From Pseudoxanthomonas sp. (GTDB lineage Bacteria; Pseudomonadota; Gammaproteobacteria; Xanthomonadales; Xanthomonadaceae), in the NCBI RefSeq assembly GCF_035999195.1, contig NZ_DASYGY010000007.1, forward strand, positions 372,001 through 436,000: a stretch of 64,000 bases of DNA, in the 5' to 3' direction. Below, piece by piece: positions 1 to 7,311 of the stretch (position 1 is its first letter; each line of letters starts with the position of its first letter). Both the position numbers and the translations under genes were made by a program. A model generated the notes under the pieces. It worked only from the letters and a program-made list of their open reading frames with translations. It had not been told where the DNA came from and ran no database searches.

Positions 1-1258
1 CCACGCCGACCAGGCAGGTGAAGGCGACGTAATGCGCGGGCGCCATCGGGCCCCATGCGGTGGACAGCCAGGCGACCAGCGGCGGCGTCATGCCGCCGAA
101 CACCGCATATGCGACGTTGTAGGAAAACGACAGGCCGGAGAAGCGCACCTCGGGCGGAAACGCCACGACCATCAGCGCCGGCGTCACACCGGTCACACCG
201 CAGCAGAAGCCGGCCAGCGCGTACCAGGCGACGAACTGTGCGTGGTGGCCCGACACCAGCGCGGCGTACAGCGCGTACGCGGACACGCCCAGGCCGAGCG
301 AACCGGCCAACAGCGCGCGGCCCACGCCGATGCGATCCACCGCCCAGCCCGCGGCAAGGCAGCCGAACACCAGCGCCAGCGTCGCCACGCTGTTGCCACG
401 GAAGGCGGTGGCGGCATCGATGTCGAATCCCGTCTGCGCCAGCGTCGGCGTCAGCAGCACGATCACCACGATGGCGGCCGTCAGCTGCCATGAGGCCAGC
501 ATCGACAGCAGCACCGCTGGCCGGTGTTCGGCGAGCACCTGCTTCACCGGCAGTTGCCGCGCAAGCTGCCTGCGTTCGCGCATCGCCACGAACACCGGCG
601 TTTCCTCCAGCCAGCGCCGCAGCCACACCGCGATGAAGCCGAACACGCCGCCCAGCACGAACGGCAGTCGCCAGATACCTTCCTGCACGTCCGCCGGGCT
701 GTAACTCGCGTTGATCCACGCTGCGAGCAGCGAGCCGATCAGGATGCCGGCGGTGAGTCCCGCCGTCAGCGTGGCGCAGGCGATGCCGACGCGATGGCGC
801 GGCACGTGTTCGGCCACGAACACCCATGCGCCCGGCACCTCGCCGCCCACCGCGATGCCCTGCACCAGCCGCATGACCAGCAACAGCACCGGCGCCAGCA
901 CGCCGACCTGGGCGTACGTCGGCAGCAGGCCGATCAGCAGCGTGGGCACCGACATCAGGAAGACGCTGAGCGTGAACATCCGCTTGCGCCCCAGCCGGTC
1001 GCCGAAGTGCGCCATCACGATCCCGCCGAGCGGCCGTGCCACGTAGCCGGCAGCGAAGATGCCGTAGACCTGCAGCTGCGCCAGCCAGGGCTCGGTGCCG
1101 GGCGGGAAGAACAGCGCACCGAGGACCTTGGCGAAGAACACGAACACGACGAAGTCGTAGAACTCCAGCGCCCCGCCCAATGCCGACAGGCCGAGCGTCC
1201 TGGCATCGCGCCGGTCGAAGGGACGGTGGATCGGATGCGATGTGCCGCCAGAGGTCAT
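1..1258 (-). CDS. MFS metabolite:proton symporter (3' end cut by window edge)
   Basis: Inner-membrane transporter of the major facilitator superfamily, closest in style to the metabolite:H+ symporter (MHS, ProP/ShiA/KgtP-like) family. The N terminus reads into LGLSALGGALEFYDFVVF, the typical first helix of that family, followed by a GDRLGRKR-type loop between helices 2 and 3. About 419 codons are visible and the family is usually near 430-440 residues, so only the last helix or tail is missing. The start chosen is the ATG at 1258. The substrate cannot be read from the sequence; small carboxylates or betaines are usual for the family. No operon partner is visible; the next gene on this strand lies upstream beyond a REP pair. 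Confidence 0.85.
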   Translation of the reverse strand, partial: MTSGGTSHPIHRPFDRRDARTLGLSALGGALEFYDFVVFVFFAKVLGALFFPPGTEPWLAQLQVYGIFAAGYVARPLGGIVMAHFGDRLGRKRMFTLSVFLMSVPTLLIGLLPTYAQVGVLAPVLLLVMRLVQGIAVGGEVPGAWVFVAEHVPRHRVGIACATLTAGLTAGILIGSLLAAWINASYSPADVQEGIWRLPFVLGGVFGFIAVWLRRWLEETPVFVAMRERRQLARQLPVKQVLAEHRPAVLLSMLASWQLTAAIVVIVLLTPTLAQTGFDIDAATAFRGNSVATLALVFGCLAAGWAVDRIGVGRALLAGSLGLGVSAYALYAALVSGHHAQFVAWYALAGFCCGVTGVTPALMVVAFPPEVRFSGLSFSYNVAYAVFGGMTPPLVAWLSTAWGPMAPAHYVAFTCLVGV

Positions 1259-1342
1259 GCGGTCGTCCTGAACGTCGGTATGCCCATGGCGCGCGAACAT
1301 CGCATGGCGCACCATGCGCGTCCAGCGCCACCGTGAACCCCT

Positions 1343-1468
1343 GTAGGAGCGACGTCAGTCGCGACCGCATGCTGTCCGGTCAGGTGAAGCCGCATCGTCC
1401 GACGTAGGTCGGCTGGCCGAGATGTACGGACAAGTCGGGTGTACGGTCGCGACTGACGTCGCTCCTAC
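1343..1468. repeat. REP-A pair 1 (two inverted GTAG-headed palindromes)
   Basis: Two 24-bp copies of one element face each other at 1343-1366 (plus) and 1445-1468 (minus). Each starts with GTAGGAGC, carries the small hairpin GCGAC-4 nt-GTCGC and ends in GACC. They belong to the GTAG class of REP elements known from Stenotrophomonas and relatives. The minus copy overlaps the end of the next gene and its GTAG head provides that gene's TAG stop. About 78 bp of unique sequence separates the copies. Confidence 0.85.
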
Positions 1469-2118
1469 AGGGACGAGACGCGGCGGCGGCCCAGGATGCG
1501 ATCCACACCCACGATGACCAGCCCCAGCACCACGAACACCGCCATGACGCCCACCGCGTTGGTCGCGACCCGCGCCCAGCCGAGTTGGCCGACATCGATG
1601 AAGGGATACGGGTATTCGCCCAGCCAGGCCCCACGCACGAACACCCACGCCACGTAGACCAGCGGGAACAGCAACCAGGCGGCGACGTGGCGCCAACGCA
1701 AGCCGCCATGCGGCGCGAACGCCAGCCACCACGCCCAGTACGCCAGCGGCACCGCATAGTGCAGGCCGTTATCGGCCCACCATTGCGCCCCCTGCGGCTG
1801 CCACAGGTGGCGCAGGATGAAGAAGTAGATGCTGCCGGTGACGCCGATGTAGAGCGCGACCGCGCCACGCACGCGTGCCTGGGCGAGGAACCCCGTCCGC
1901 CCCGCAGCGGCGGTGCATGCGACCAGCGCCACCGCGAGGTTGCTGAGGATGGTGAAGTAGCTGAAGAAGCGCACCGTACCCAGCGCCATGCCGATATTGT
2001 CGCGGGTGAGCCGCAGGATCAGGACGTACTGCAGCACCAGGGCGGACAGCGCCAACAGCCCGACGAGGGCGGCGGGCGTACGGAGCACGACACGAGGGAG
2101 CTGCAGCGGATTTGCCAT
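1465..2118 (-). CDS. Pr6Pr-family integral membrane protein
   Basis: A 217-residue polytopic membrane protein with about six hydrophobic segments. The patterns RFFSYFTILSN near residues 35-45 and WWADNGLHYAVP in the middle are typical of Pr6Pr / FAR-17a/AIG1-like proteins, whose function in bacteria is unknown. The ATG at 2118 is chosen because it lies 2 nt after the stop of the upstream gene on the same strand, which suggests a two-gene operon. The reading frame stays open further upstream, but that extension would overlap the upstream gene and is not hydrophobic. The stop codon TAG lies inside the GTAG head of a REP-A element. Confidence 0.75.
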   Translation of the reverse strand: MANPLQLPRVVLRTPAALVGLLALSALVLQYVLILRLTRDNIGMALGTVRFFSYFTILSNLAVALVACTAAAGRTGFLAQARVRGAVALYIGVTGSIYFFILRHLWQPQGAQWWADNGLHYAVPLAYWAWWLAFAPHGGLRWRHVAAWLLFPLVYVAWVFVRGAWLGEYPYPFIDVGQLGWARVATNAVGVMAVFVVLGLVIVGVDRILGRRRVSSL

Positions 2119-2119
2119 G

Positions 2120-2575
2120 TCATTCGACCTCGGCATGCTGACGAGATGCGGGGGGTGGCGAGGTCGAGCGATCGGCAATCGCCAGACGACGCTCGCAATA
2201 CACGTGCAAGAAAGGAACCAGCGCAGGCAGTCCGATGGCAAAGGCAGGCCCCTGATAGACAACGGCAAGCCCCGCCCCGGCGAGAGCCGCACATGCGCCG
2301 ACTATCGCAGCCCGCCACTCCCGCCTTGGCGTATTGATCAAGGCTGGACGACCTGATCTGACTAATCTGACCACAAGCGGGGAGCCAAGCACCAGCGCGA
2401 CAAAACTCACCCCGCACCAAACACCGAGCAAAAATGCGGAAAACTCGTAGGGATTCCCGACCGCGATTGCCAAACCAATGGGCAAGGTAAGAATCGCACC
2501 CCACATGGCAAGTAGCGCCAGCGGCAACAGGATGAAGATCAGTTCGACGGCGGCTACAAAGCGAGACAGTGTCAT
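2120..2575 (-). CDS. Small integral membrane protein of unknown function
   Basis: About 151 residues from the ATG at 2575 (an ATG at 2626 would add 17 residues). Four or so hydrophobic stretches are visible, starting with a long one after MTLSRFVAAVELIF, and the C terminus is hydrophilic. I do not recognise a family. Its stop is separated by a single base from the start of the Pr6Pr gene downstream, so the two are probably translated together. Nothing in the sequence indicates a substrate or an enzymatic role. The codon use is somewhat less GC-biased than that of neighbouring genes, so it may be more recent in this genome. Confidence 0.55.
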   Translation of the reverse strand: MTLSRFVAAVELIFILLPLALLAMWGAILTLPIGLAIAVGNPYEFSAFLLGVWCGVSFVALVLGSPLVVRLVRSGRPALINTPRREWRAAIVGACAALAGAGLAVVYQGPAFAIGLPALVPFLHVYCERRLAIADRSTSPPPASRQHAEVE

Positions 2576-2696
2576 GCTGGCAGGCGACCTGATCCTTGCG
2601 CTCTCGATAGCTTGCCACGGGCGCAACGCATCCGCGAATGTTCAGTCCGGGGGCACTTCGGTATACCTTGCCGGTACAGCATCCGCCCGGTTTCCT

Positions 2697-2821
2697 GTAG
2701 GAGCGACGTGAGTCGCGACCGTTCTCTTACCGGGCAGACGAGGCTTATCGCCAGCGGCATGTGCGATGCCATGGCTACCGGGTAACAGTCGGTTCGCGGT
2801 CGCGACTCACGTCGCTCCTAC
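2697..2821. repeat. REP-A pair 2 (inverted GTAG palindromes)
   Basis: Copies at 2697-2720 (plus) and 2798-2821 (minus) carry the same 24-bp element as pair 1, here with GTGA in the small loop. They face each other across 77 bp and fill the gap between the divergently transcribed membrane protein and the EamA transporter. The spacing is nearly the same as in pair 1, the arrangement expected for a BIME-like unit. Confidence 0.85.
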
Positions 2822-2875
2822 AGGAGAGGCGCCTGGCCCATCGCCAGCCGCACGTGCCTTCGGCGACAATGCGCC

Positions 2876-3823
2876 ATGCCGATGACCCCGACCGCCAAAG
2901 CCCAGCTGCAGATCCACCTGTGCGTGCTGCTGTGGGGCTTCACCCCGATCCTGGGCAAGCTGATCAGCCTGTCGGCGCTGCCGCTGGTGTGGTGGCGCAT
3001 GCTGATCGTGGTGGCGGCGCTGGCCTTGCTGCCGCGGGTCTGGCGTGGCCTGCGCGCGATGTCGCCGAAACTGGTGCTGGCCTACTACGGCATCGGCGTG
3101 ATCGTGGCGCTGCACTGGCTGACCTTCTATGGGGCCATCAAGCTGTCCAATGCCTCGGTCGCGGTGACCTGCATCGCGCTGGCGCCGGCGTTCACCTCGG
3201 TGATCGAACCGTGGCTGACGGGACGGCCGTTCTCGTGGCGCGAACTGCTGTTCGGCGTCGCGGTGCTGCCGGGCGTGGCGCTGGTGGTCGGCGGCATCCC
3301 CGACGGCATGCGGCTGGGCGTGCTGGTCGGCGCGATCTCGGCCCTGCTGGTGGCGCTGTTCGGCCCGCTCAACAAACGCCTGATCGACCACGGCGAACCG
3401 CTGACGATCACCGGGCTGGAACTGGGCGCCGGCACGGTGCTGCTGACCCTGCTCGCGCCGCTGATGCCGATGCTGTTCCCGGCCTTCGCCGGCGACCTGT
3501 TCGTGCTGCCGGGCCTGAAGGACGGTGCGCTGCTGGTGGTGCTGTCGCTGGCCTGCACGCTGCTGCCGTTCGCCCTGTCGCTGGTCGCGCTGAAGCACCT
3601 CAGCGCCTATGGCGTGCAGCTGGTCACCAACCTGGAGCCGGTCTACGCCATCGTGCTGGCCATCGTGCTGCTGGGCGAACAGCGCGAGCTCACGCCGCTG
3701 TTCTACCTGGGCGTCGGCATCATCCTCGCCGCCGTGTTCCTGCATCCGCTGGTGCAGCGGCCCAAACCCATCGCGCACCCGGAGATCCTGGGCACCTCCG
3801 AAGCCAAGAACGTCGTCGAATGA
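2876..3823 (+). CDS. DMT-superfamily (EamA) transporter
   Basis: A 315-residue inner-membrane protein with about ten transmembrane helices arranged as two EamA repeats (roughly residues 10-140 and 150-290). The opening segment with LLWGFTPILGKLIS and the second-repeat end VYAIVLAIVLLGEQ are characteristic of the drug/metabolite transporter superfamily; the latter is the usual end of EamA domains. The substrate is unknown; export of amino acids or metabolites is common for the family. The start is the ATG at 2876 (a second ATG at 2882 is possible). Its TGA overlaps the ATG of the DUF1176 gene by 4 nt, which implies translational coupling. Confidence 0.85.
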   Translation: MPMTPTAKAQLQIHLCVLLWGFTPILGKLISLSALPLVWWRMLIVVAALALLPRVWRGLRAMSPKLVLAYYGIGVIVALHWLTFYGAIKLSNASVAVTCIALAPAFTSVIEPWLTGRPFSWRELLFGVAVLPGVALVVGGIPDGMRLGVLVGAISALLVALFGPLNKRLIDHGEPLTITGLELGAGTVLLTLLAPLMPMLFPAFAGDLFVLPGLKDGALLVVLSLACTLLPFALSLVALKHLSAYGVQLVTNLEPVYAIVLAIVLLGEQRELTPLFYLGVGIILAAVFLHPLVQRPKPIAHPEILGTSEAKNVVE

Positions 3824-4866
3824 AACCACAGCGCTTCCTGTTCCCGACCGCTTTCCTCGTGCTCGCACTGCCTGTGGCGTGCGCCGCGGCCGCGCCGGTG
3901 TACCGCGCGTTCGGCGACTGGGTGGTGGCGTGCGACAACGGGGCGCGGTGCGAGGCGATCGGCATGCAGGATGCCTATCCGCAGCTGGTGCTCCGATTAG
4001 TGCTGGAAGCCGGGCCGACGGCCGAACCCATCCTGACGCTGGAATCCGACGCGCCGGTGGAGCCGCGCGACCTGCGCCTGGACGGTGCGCGGTTCGCGGC
4101 CGCCGCGCTGGTGCCGCCCGGCGAGGGCACACTTACGATCGGCCGCGATGGCGCGCAGGTCCGCGCGTTCCTCGATGCCATCCGCAACGGGGCACACCTG
4201 CAGGCCGGCGCGGACCAGGACGCACCTACGGCCTCGCTGTCCGGCCTGTCGGCGGCGTTGCTGCTGATCGACGAAACCCAGGGACGGCTGGACACGGTCA
4301 CCGCGCTGCGCCGGCGCGGTCCGCTGCCGGCCGCACGCGTGCCTGCGGCGCCCGTGTTGCCGGCACCGGTGCCGCCGGTGCCCGCGCCGCCGCTGGGCGA
4401 GGACGAGGCGCAGGCGCTGATCGCGCGCGTCCGCCTGCAGGCGGCACCCGAGGTGGTACGCGAAGACTGCTTCGTCGACCCGGCGGACGCGTTCGATGCC
4501 GCAGGCGCCCTCGACGGTGACGAGGCACTGGTGATGCTGGAGTGCTGGCGCGGCGCCTACCAGTCGTCCAGCCTGCTGTTCCGGACGCGCCGCGACGGCA
4601 GTGGCACGGCGGTGCGCGTGCGCCTGCCGTTGCCGGTGCGGATCGAGGGCGAGCGCCGGATGGTGGACGCCTTCACCAACGTCGAATTCAGTGCCGGCCA
4701 CCTCTCGCACATGGCGAAGGGGCGCGGCATCGCCGACTGCGGCGAGAGCGCCTCGTGGACCTACGACGGCCGTGACTTCCGCTTGCAGCGTTACCACCTG
4801 CTGGACCGGTGCCGCGGCGGCGAGCCCGGCGACTGGCCGGCACTGTGGCGCAGCCGCGGCAACTGA
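3820..4866 (+). CDS. DUF1176-family secreted protein
   Basis: A 348-residue protein with an N-terminal signal peptide (MKPQRFLFPTAFLVLALPV, cleavage probable after the ACAAA region). The mature part starts with YRAFGDWVVACDN and contains paired cysteines, as in DUF1176 proteins. A proline/alanine-rich linker near residues 180-200 divides two halves, the second starting at DEAQALIARVR. The ATG at 3820 overlaps the stop of the EamA gene (ATGA). DUF1176 has no established function; a periplasmic location is inferred. The stop codon lies within a palindrome shared with the converging uspA-like gene. Confidence 0.8.
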   Translation: MKPQRFLFPTAFLVLALPVACAAAAPVYRAFGDWVVACDNGARCEAIGMQDAYPQLVLRLVLEAGPTAEPILTLESDAPVEPRDLRLDGARFAAAALVPPGEGTLTIGRDGAQVRAFLDAIRNGAHLQAGADQDAPTASLSGLSAALLLIDETQGRLDTVTALRRRGPLPAARVPAAPVLPAPVPPVPAPPLGEDEAQALIARVRLQAAPEVVREDCFVDPADAFDAAGALDGDEALVMLECWRGAYQSSSLLFRTRRDGSGTAVRVRLPLPVRIEGERRMVDAFTNVEFSAGHLSHMAKGRGIADCGESASWTYDGRDFRLQRYHLLDRCRGGEPGDWPALWRSRGN

Positions 4867-4881
4867 GCCGCACGCGGCTCA
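4864..4881. terminator. Shared hairpin embedding two convergent stop codons
   Basis: A perfect 8-bp inverted repeat, TGAGCCGC / GCGGCTCA with a 2-nt centre. The first TGA is the stop of the DUF1176 gene and the complement of the final TCA is the stop of the converging uspA-like gene. No T-tract follows on either strand, so an intrinsic bidirectional terminator is possible but not certain. Confidence 0.5.
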
Positions 4882-5301
4882 GCGCGCCACCAGCACCGGC
4901 ACCGGGCTCAGCGCGATCACCTTCAGCGCCACCGAACCGACGAACAACTGCTTCAGTGCGCCACGGCCATGCGTGCCGACGACGATCAAGTCGGCCTTCG
5001 TCGCCTTCGCCTGCTTGACGATGCTTTCCGCGGGCTCGCCCACCACGATCTTCTCCACGAACGGCAGCTGCGCGCGCTTGAGTGCCGTGCGCGCCTTCTT
5101 CATGGCATAGGCGCCATTCTCCGCGTGATAGCGCTCCACGCCGTCGCTGCCCAGCTCCAGCGCGACCGAGCGCAACAGCGGCGGGTCGACGTACAGCAGG
5201 GTGACGGCGGGCGTTTCCGCCAACGACTTACCGAACTCGACCAGATGCCGCACGGCGGCCAGGCCGACCTCGCTTCCATCCACGGCCAACAGGATCTTCA
5301 T
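4879..5301 (-). CDS. Universal stress protein, UspA family
   Basis: A 140-residue single Usp domain. The N-terminal strand ends in D8, and the ATP-binding signature G-2x-G-9x-G-S is complete (G109, G112, G122-S123), so it should belong to the ATP-binding (MJ0577-like) Usp subclass. Members are cytoplasmic dimers that bind nucleotides during stress; their exact outputs vary. The ATG at 5301 gives the usual family length. It converges with the DUF1176 gene, and the next gene upstream is about 90 bp away, so it is probably a single-gene transcript. Confidence 0.9.
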   Translation of the reverse strand: MKILLAVDGSEVGLAAVRHLVEFGKSLAETPAVTLLYVDPPLLRSVALELGSDGVERYHAENGAYAMKKARTALKRAQLPFVEKIVVGEPAESIVKQAKATKADLIVVGTHGRGALKQLFVGSVALKVIALSPVPVLVAR

Positions 5302-5393
5302 CGTCGTGCTCCGCGTGCTGGGCGACGCACGGTGCGCCGCCGACGGTCACAGCATGCGGCCGGCGGTCGCAGGCCGCATTGATCGCAATCAAG

Positions 5394-6464
5394 TCAGGCG
5401 GCGGCGACCACGCGGTCCCGGCCGCCCCGCTTGGCCTCGTACAGGGCCTGGTCGGCACGGCGGAACAGGGTCTCCGCGGTGTCCTCGCGCCCGCGGGCCG
5501 CCAGTCCGATGCTGACCGACACCGGCAGGCCGATCGGCAGCAGGCCCACGGCCTGGCGCATGTACTCGCATTGCAGCCGCGCTTCTTCCAGCGTGGTGCC
5601 CGGCATGAGGATGACGAACTCCTCGCCGCCATGGCGCGCCGCCAGGCCACGGCCGGCCGCCTGCGACTTCAGCATGTCGGCCAGCGCGACCAGCACGCGG
5701 TCGCCCTCGTCGTGCCCGTGGATGTCGTTGACGGTCTTGAAGTGGTCCACGTCGAGCACCGCCACGGCGAGCGGCTCGCCGCCGTGGGCGGCTTTTTTCA
5801 GGGCCGCGTCGAGCGCGGCGGTGAAGGCGCGGCGATTGGGCAGGCCGGTCAGCGGATCGGTCCGGGTCTGTTCGGACAGGTCGGCGTTCTGCAGTTCCAG
5901 CTGGTTCTGGTAGTGCAGCATCTGCTGCTCGTACCAGTCCCGTTCGTGCAACTGGTGGCGCAGCTGCTTGCTCACGCGGCGCAGCTCCAGCAGCTGCACG
6001 ATCTGCCGCGACAACGCATCCAGGGCCTGCAGCTGGAACGGCGCAAGCTCGTGCGGTTCGTCGTCCACCACGCACAGCGCGCCCAGGGCGAAGCCGTCCT
6101 GCGTCACCAGCGGCGCACCGGCATAGAAGCGGATGCCGTTGGTGGCGGCCACCAGCGGGTTGTCGGCGAAGCGATGGTCCCGGGTCGCGTCGGGCACGAC
6201 CGTGGCCGCGGTCGGGTCCAGCACGGTGTGCGCGCAGAACGAGGTATCGAGCGAGGGATCCGGGCTGTCCATGCCGACCTGCGCCTTGAACCACTGGCGG
6301 TCGCGGTCGATCAGGGTGACCGCGGCCATCGGCACGCCGCAGATGCCGGCGGCGATGCGCACCAGATCGTCGAAGGCGCGCTCGGGTTCGCTGTCGAGGA
6401 TGTCGAAACTGCGCAGCGCAGCCAGGCGGGCTTCCTCGTTGTCCGGCTTGGGCGGTCGGCTCAT
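5394..6464 (-). CDS. GAF-GGDEF diguanylate cyclase
   Basis: A 356-residue cytoplasmic protein that should make cyclic di-GMP from two GTP. A GAF domain covers about residues 25-165 (FCAHTVLDP and AGAPLV are typical). A coiled linker at about 160-198 joins it to a GGDEF domain that starts at TDPLTGLPNRRAF. The active-site motif is GGEEF at 279-283, a functional variant. No RxxD inhibitory site lies five residues before it, so product inhibition is probably absent. The ATG at 6464 is preferred over an upstream start at 6545, whose extra 27 residues look non-coding. The ligand of the GAF domain is unknown. Confidence 0.88.
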   Translation of the reverse strand: MSRPPKPDNEEARLAALRSFDILDSEPERAFDDLVRIAAGICGVPMAAVTLIDRDRQWFKAQVGMDSPDPSLDTSFCAHTVLDPTAATVVPDATRDHRFADNPLVAATNGIRFYAGAPLVTQDGFALGALCVVDDEPHELAPFQLQALDALSRQIVQLLELRRVSKQLRHQLHERDWYEQQMLHYQNQLELQNADLSEQTRTDPLTGLPNRRAFTAALDAALKKAAHGGEPLAVAVLDVDHFKTVNDIHGHDEGDRVLVALADMLKSQAAGRGLAARHGGEEFVILMPGTTLEEARLQCEYMRQAVGLLPIGLPVSVSIGLAARGREDTAETLFRRADQALYEAKRGGRDRVVAAA

Positions 6465-6554
6465 GCCATGGTTCTGGAGTCGGGACGGCGGCAGTATGCC
6501 CGCGTTCCCGCGGCAGGTCCGCCGTGCGAACGCGACCGCCGTCACGCTACCGGG

Positions 6555-7274
6555 TCACCAGCTTTCCTGCTGCGGTAACAGCCCGCGCAGTTCCGGGTCG
6601 GTGAGGTTGCGCCAGCGGCCCACTTTCAGGTCGCCCAGCCTGACGTTGTCGATGCGCACGCGCCGCAGCTGGGTGACGCGGTAGTCGAATGCCGCCGCCA
6701 TCAGCCGGATCTGGCGGTTCAGGCCCTGCGTCAGGGTGATGCGGAAACCGAACTTGGCGATCCGGCTGGTGCGGCACGGCAGCGTCATCTGCCCGTGCAC
6801 GCGCACGCCGCGCGCCATGCCGCGCAGGAACTCGTCGGTCACCGGCTTGTTCACCGCCACCAGGTATTCCTTCTCGTGGCGGTTCTCCGCGCGCAGGATC
6901 TGGTTGACGATGTCGCCGTTGCTGGTCAGCAGGATCAGTCCTTCCGAGTCCTTGTCCAGGCGGCCGATCGGGAAGATGCGCTGCTCGTGGCCGATGAAGT
7001 CGACGATGTTGTCCTTCACCGACGACTCGGTGGTGCAGGTCACCCCGACCGGCTTGTTCAGCACGATGTAGACGTGCTTGCGCTTGCCGGCCTTGGCGGC
7101 GCGCGCCTTGATGGGCTGGCCGTCCACGCGCACATCGTCGCCCTCGCCCACCACCGCGCCGACGCTGGCGGCGATGCCGTTGACCGTCACGCGACGCTCG
7201 GCGATCAGGCGGTCGGCCTCGCGGCGGGAACAGAAGCCGGTCTCGGCGATGTGCTTGTTGAGGCGGGTGGTCAT
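6555..7274 (-). CDS. rluF: 23S rRNA pseudouridine(2604) synthase RluF
   Basis: A 239-residue pseudouridine synthase of the RsuA/RluF branch. An S4 RNA-binding domain occupies about residues 1-58 (RLNKHIAETGFCSRREAD). The catalytic domain holds the GRLDKDSEGL motif with the nucleophilic aspartate at 107, and NIVDFIGHEQRIFPIGRL closely follows E. coli RluF. The family modifies U2604 (and weakly U2605) of 23S rRNA. The ATG at 7274 places the S4 domain at the very N terminus as expected. It lacks the long basic C-terminal tail of the E. coli enzyme. Transcription runs toward the GAF-GGDEF gene, about 90 bp away. Confidence 0.9.
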   Translation of the reverse strand: MTTRLNKHIAETGFCSRREADRLIAERRVTVNGIAASVGAVVGEGDDVRVDGQPIKARAAKAGKRKHVYIVLNKPVGVTCTTESSVKDNIVDFIGHEQRIFPIGRLDKDSEGLILLTSNGDIVNQILRAENRHEKEYLVAVNKPVTDEFLRGMARGVRVHGQMTLPCRTSRIAKFGFRITLTQGLNRQIRLMAAAFDYRVTQLRRVRIDNVRLGDLKVGRWRNLTDPELRGLLPQQESW

Positions 7275-7311
7275 GCCGCCATTATCGGTGATCGGCCACC
7301 GGGAATGTGCG

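Noticed and set aside
2807..4132. Long minus-strand reading frame (441 codons) opposite the EamA transporter and DUF1176 gene
   Set aside because: It is the shadow of real genes caused by high GC at third positions; its Gln/Arg/His-rich product has no family and both plus-strand genes are well supported.
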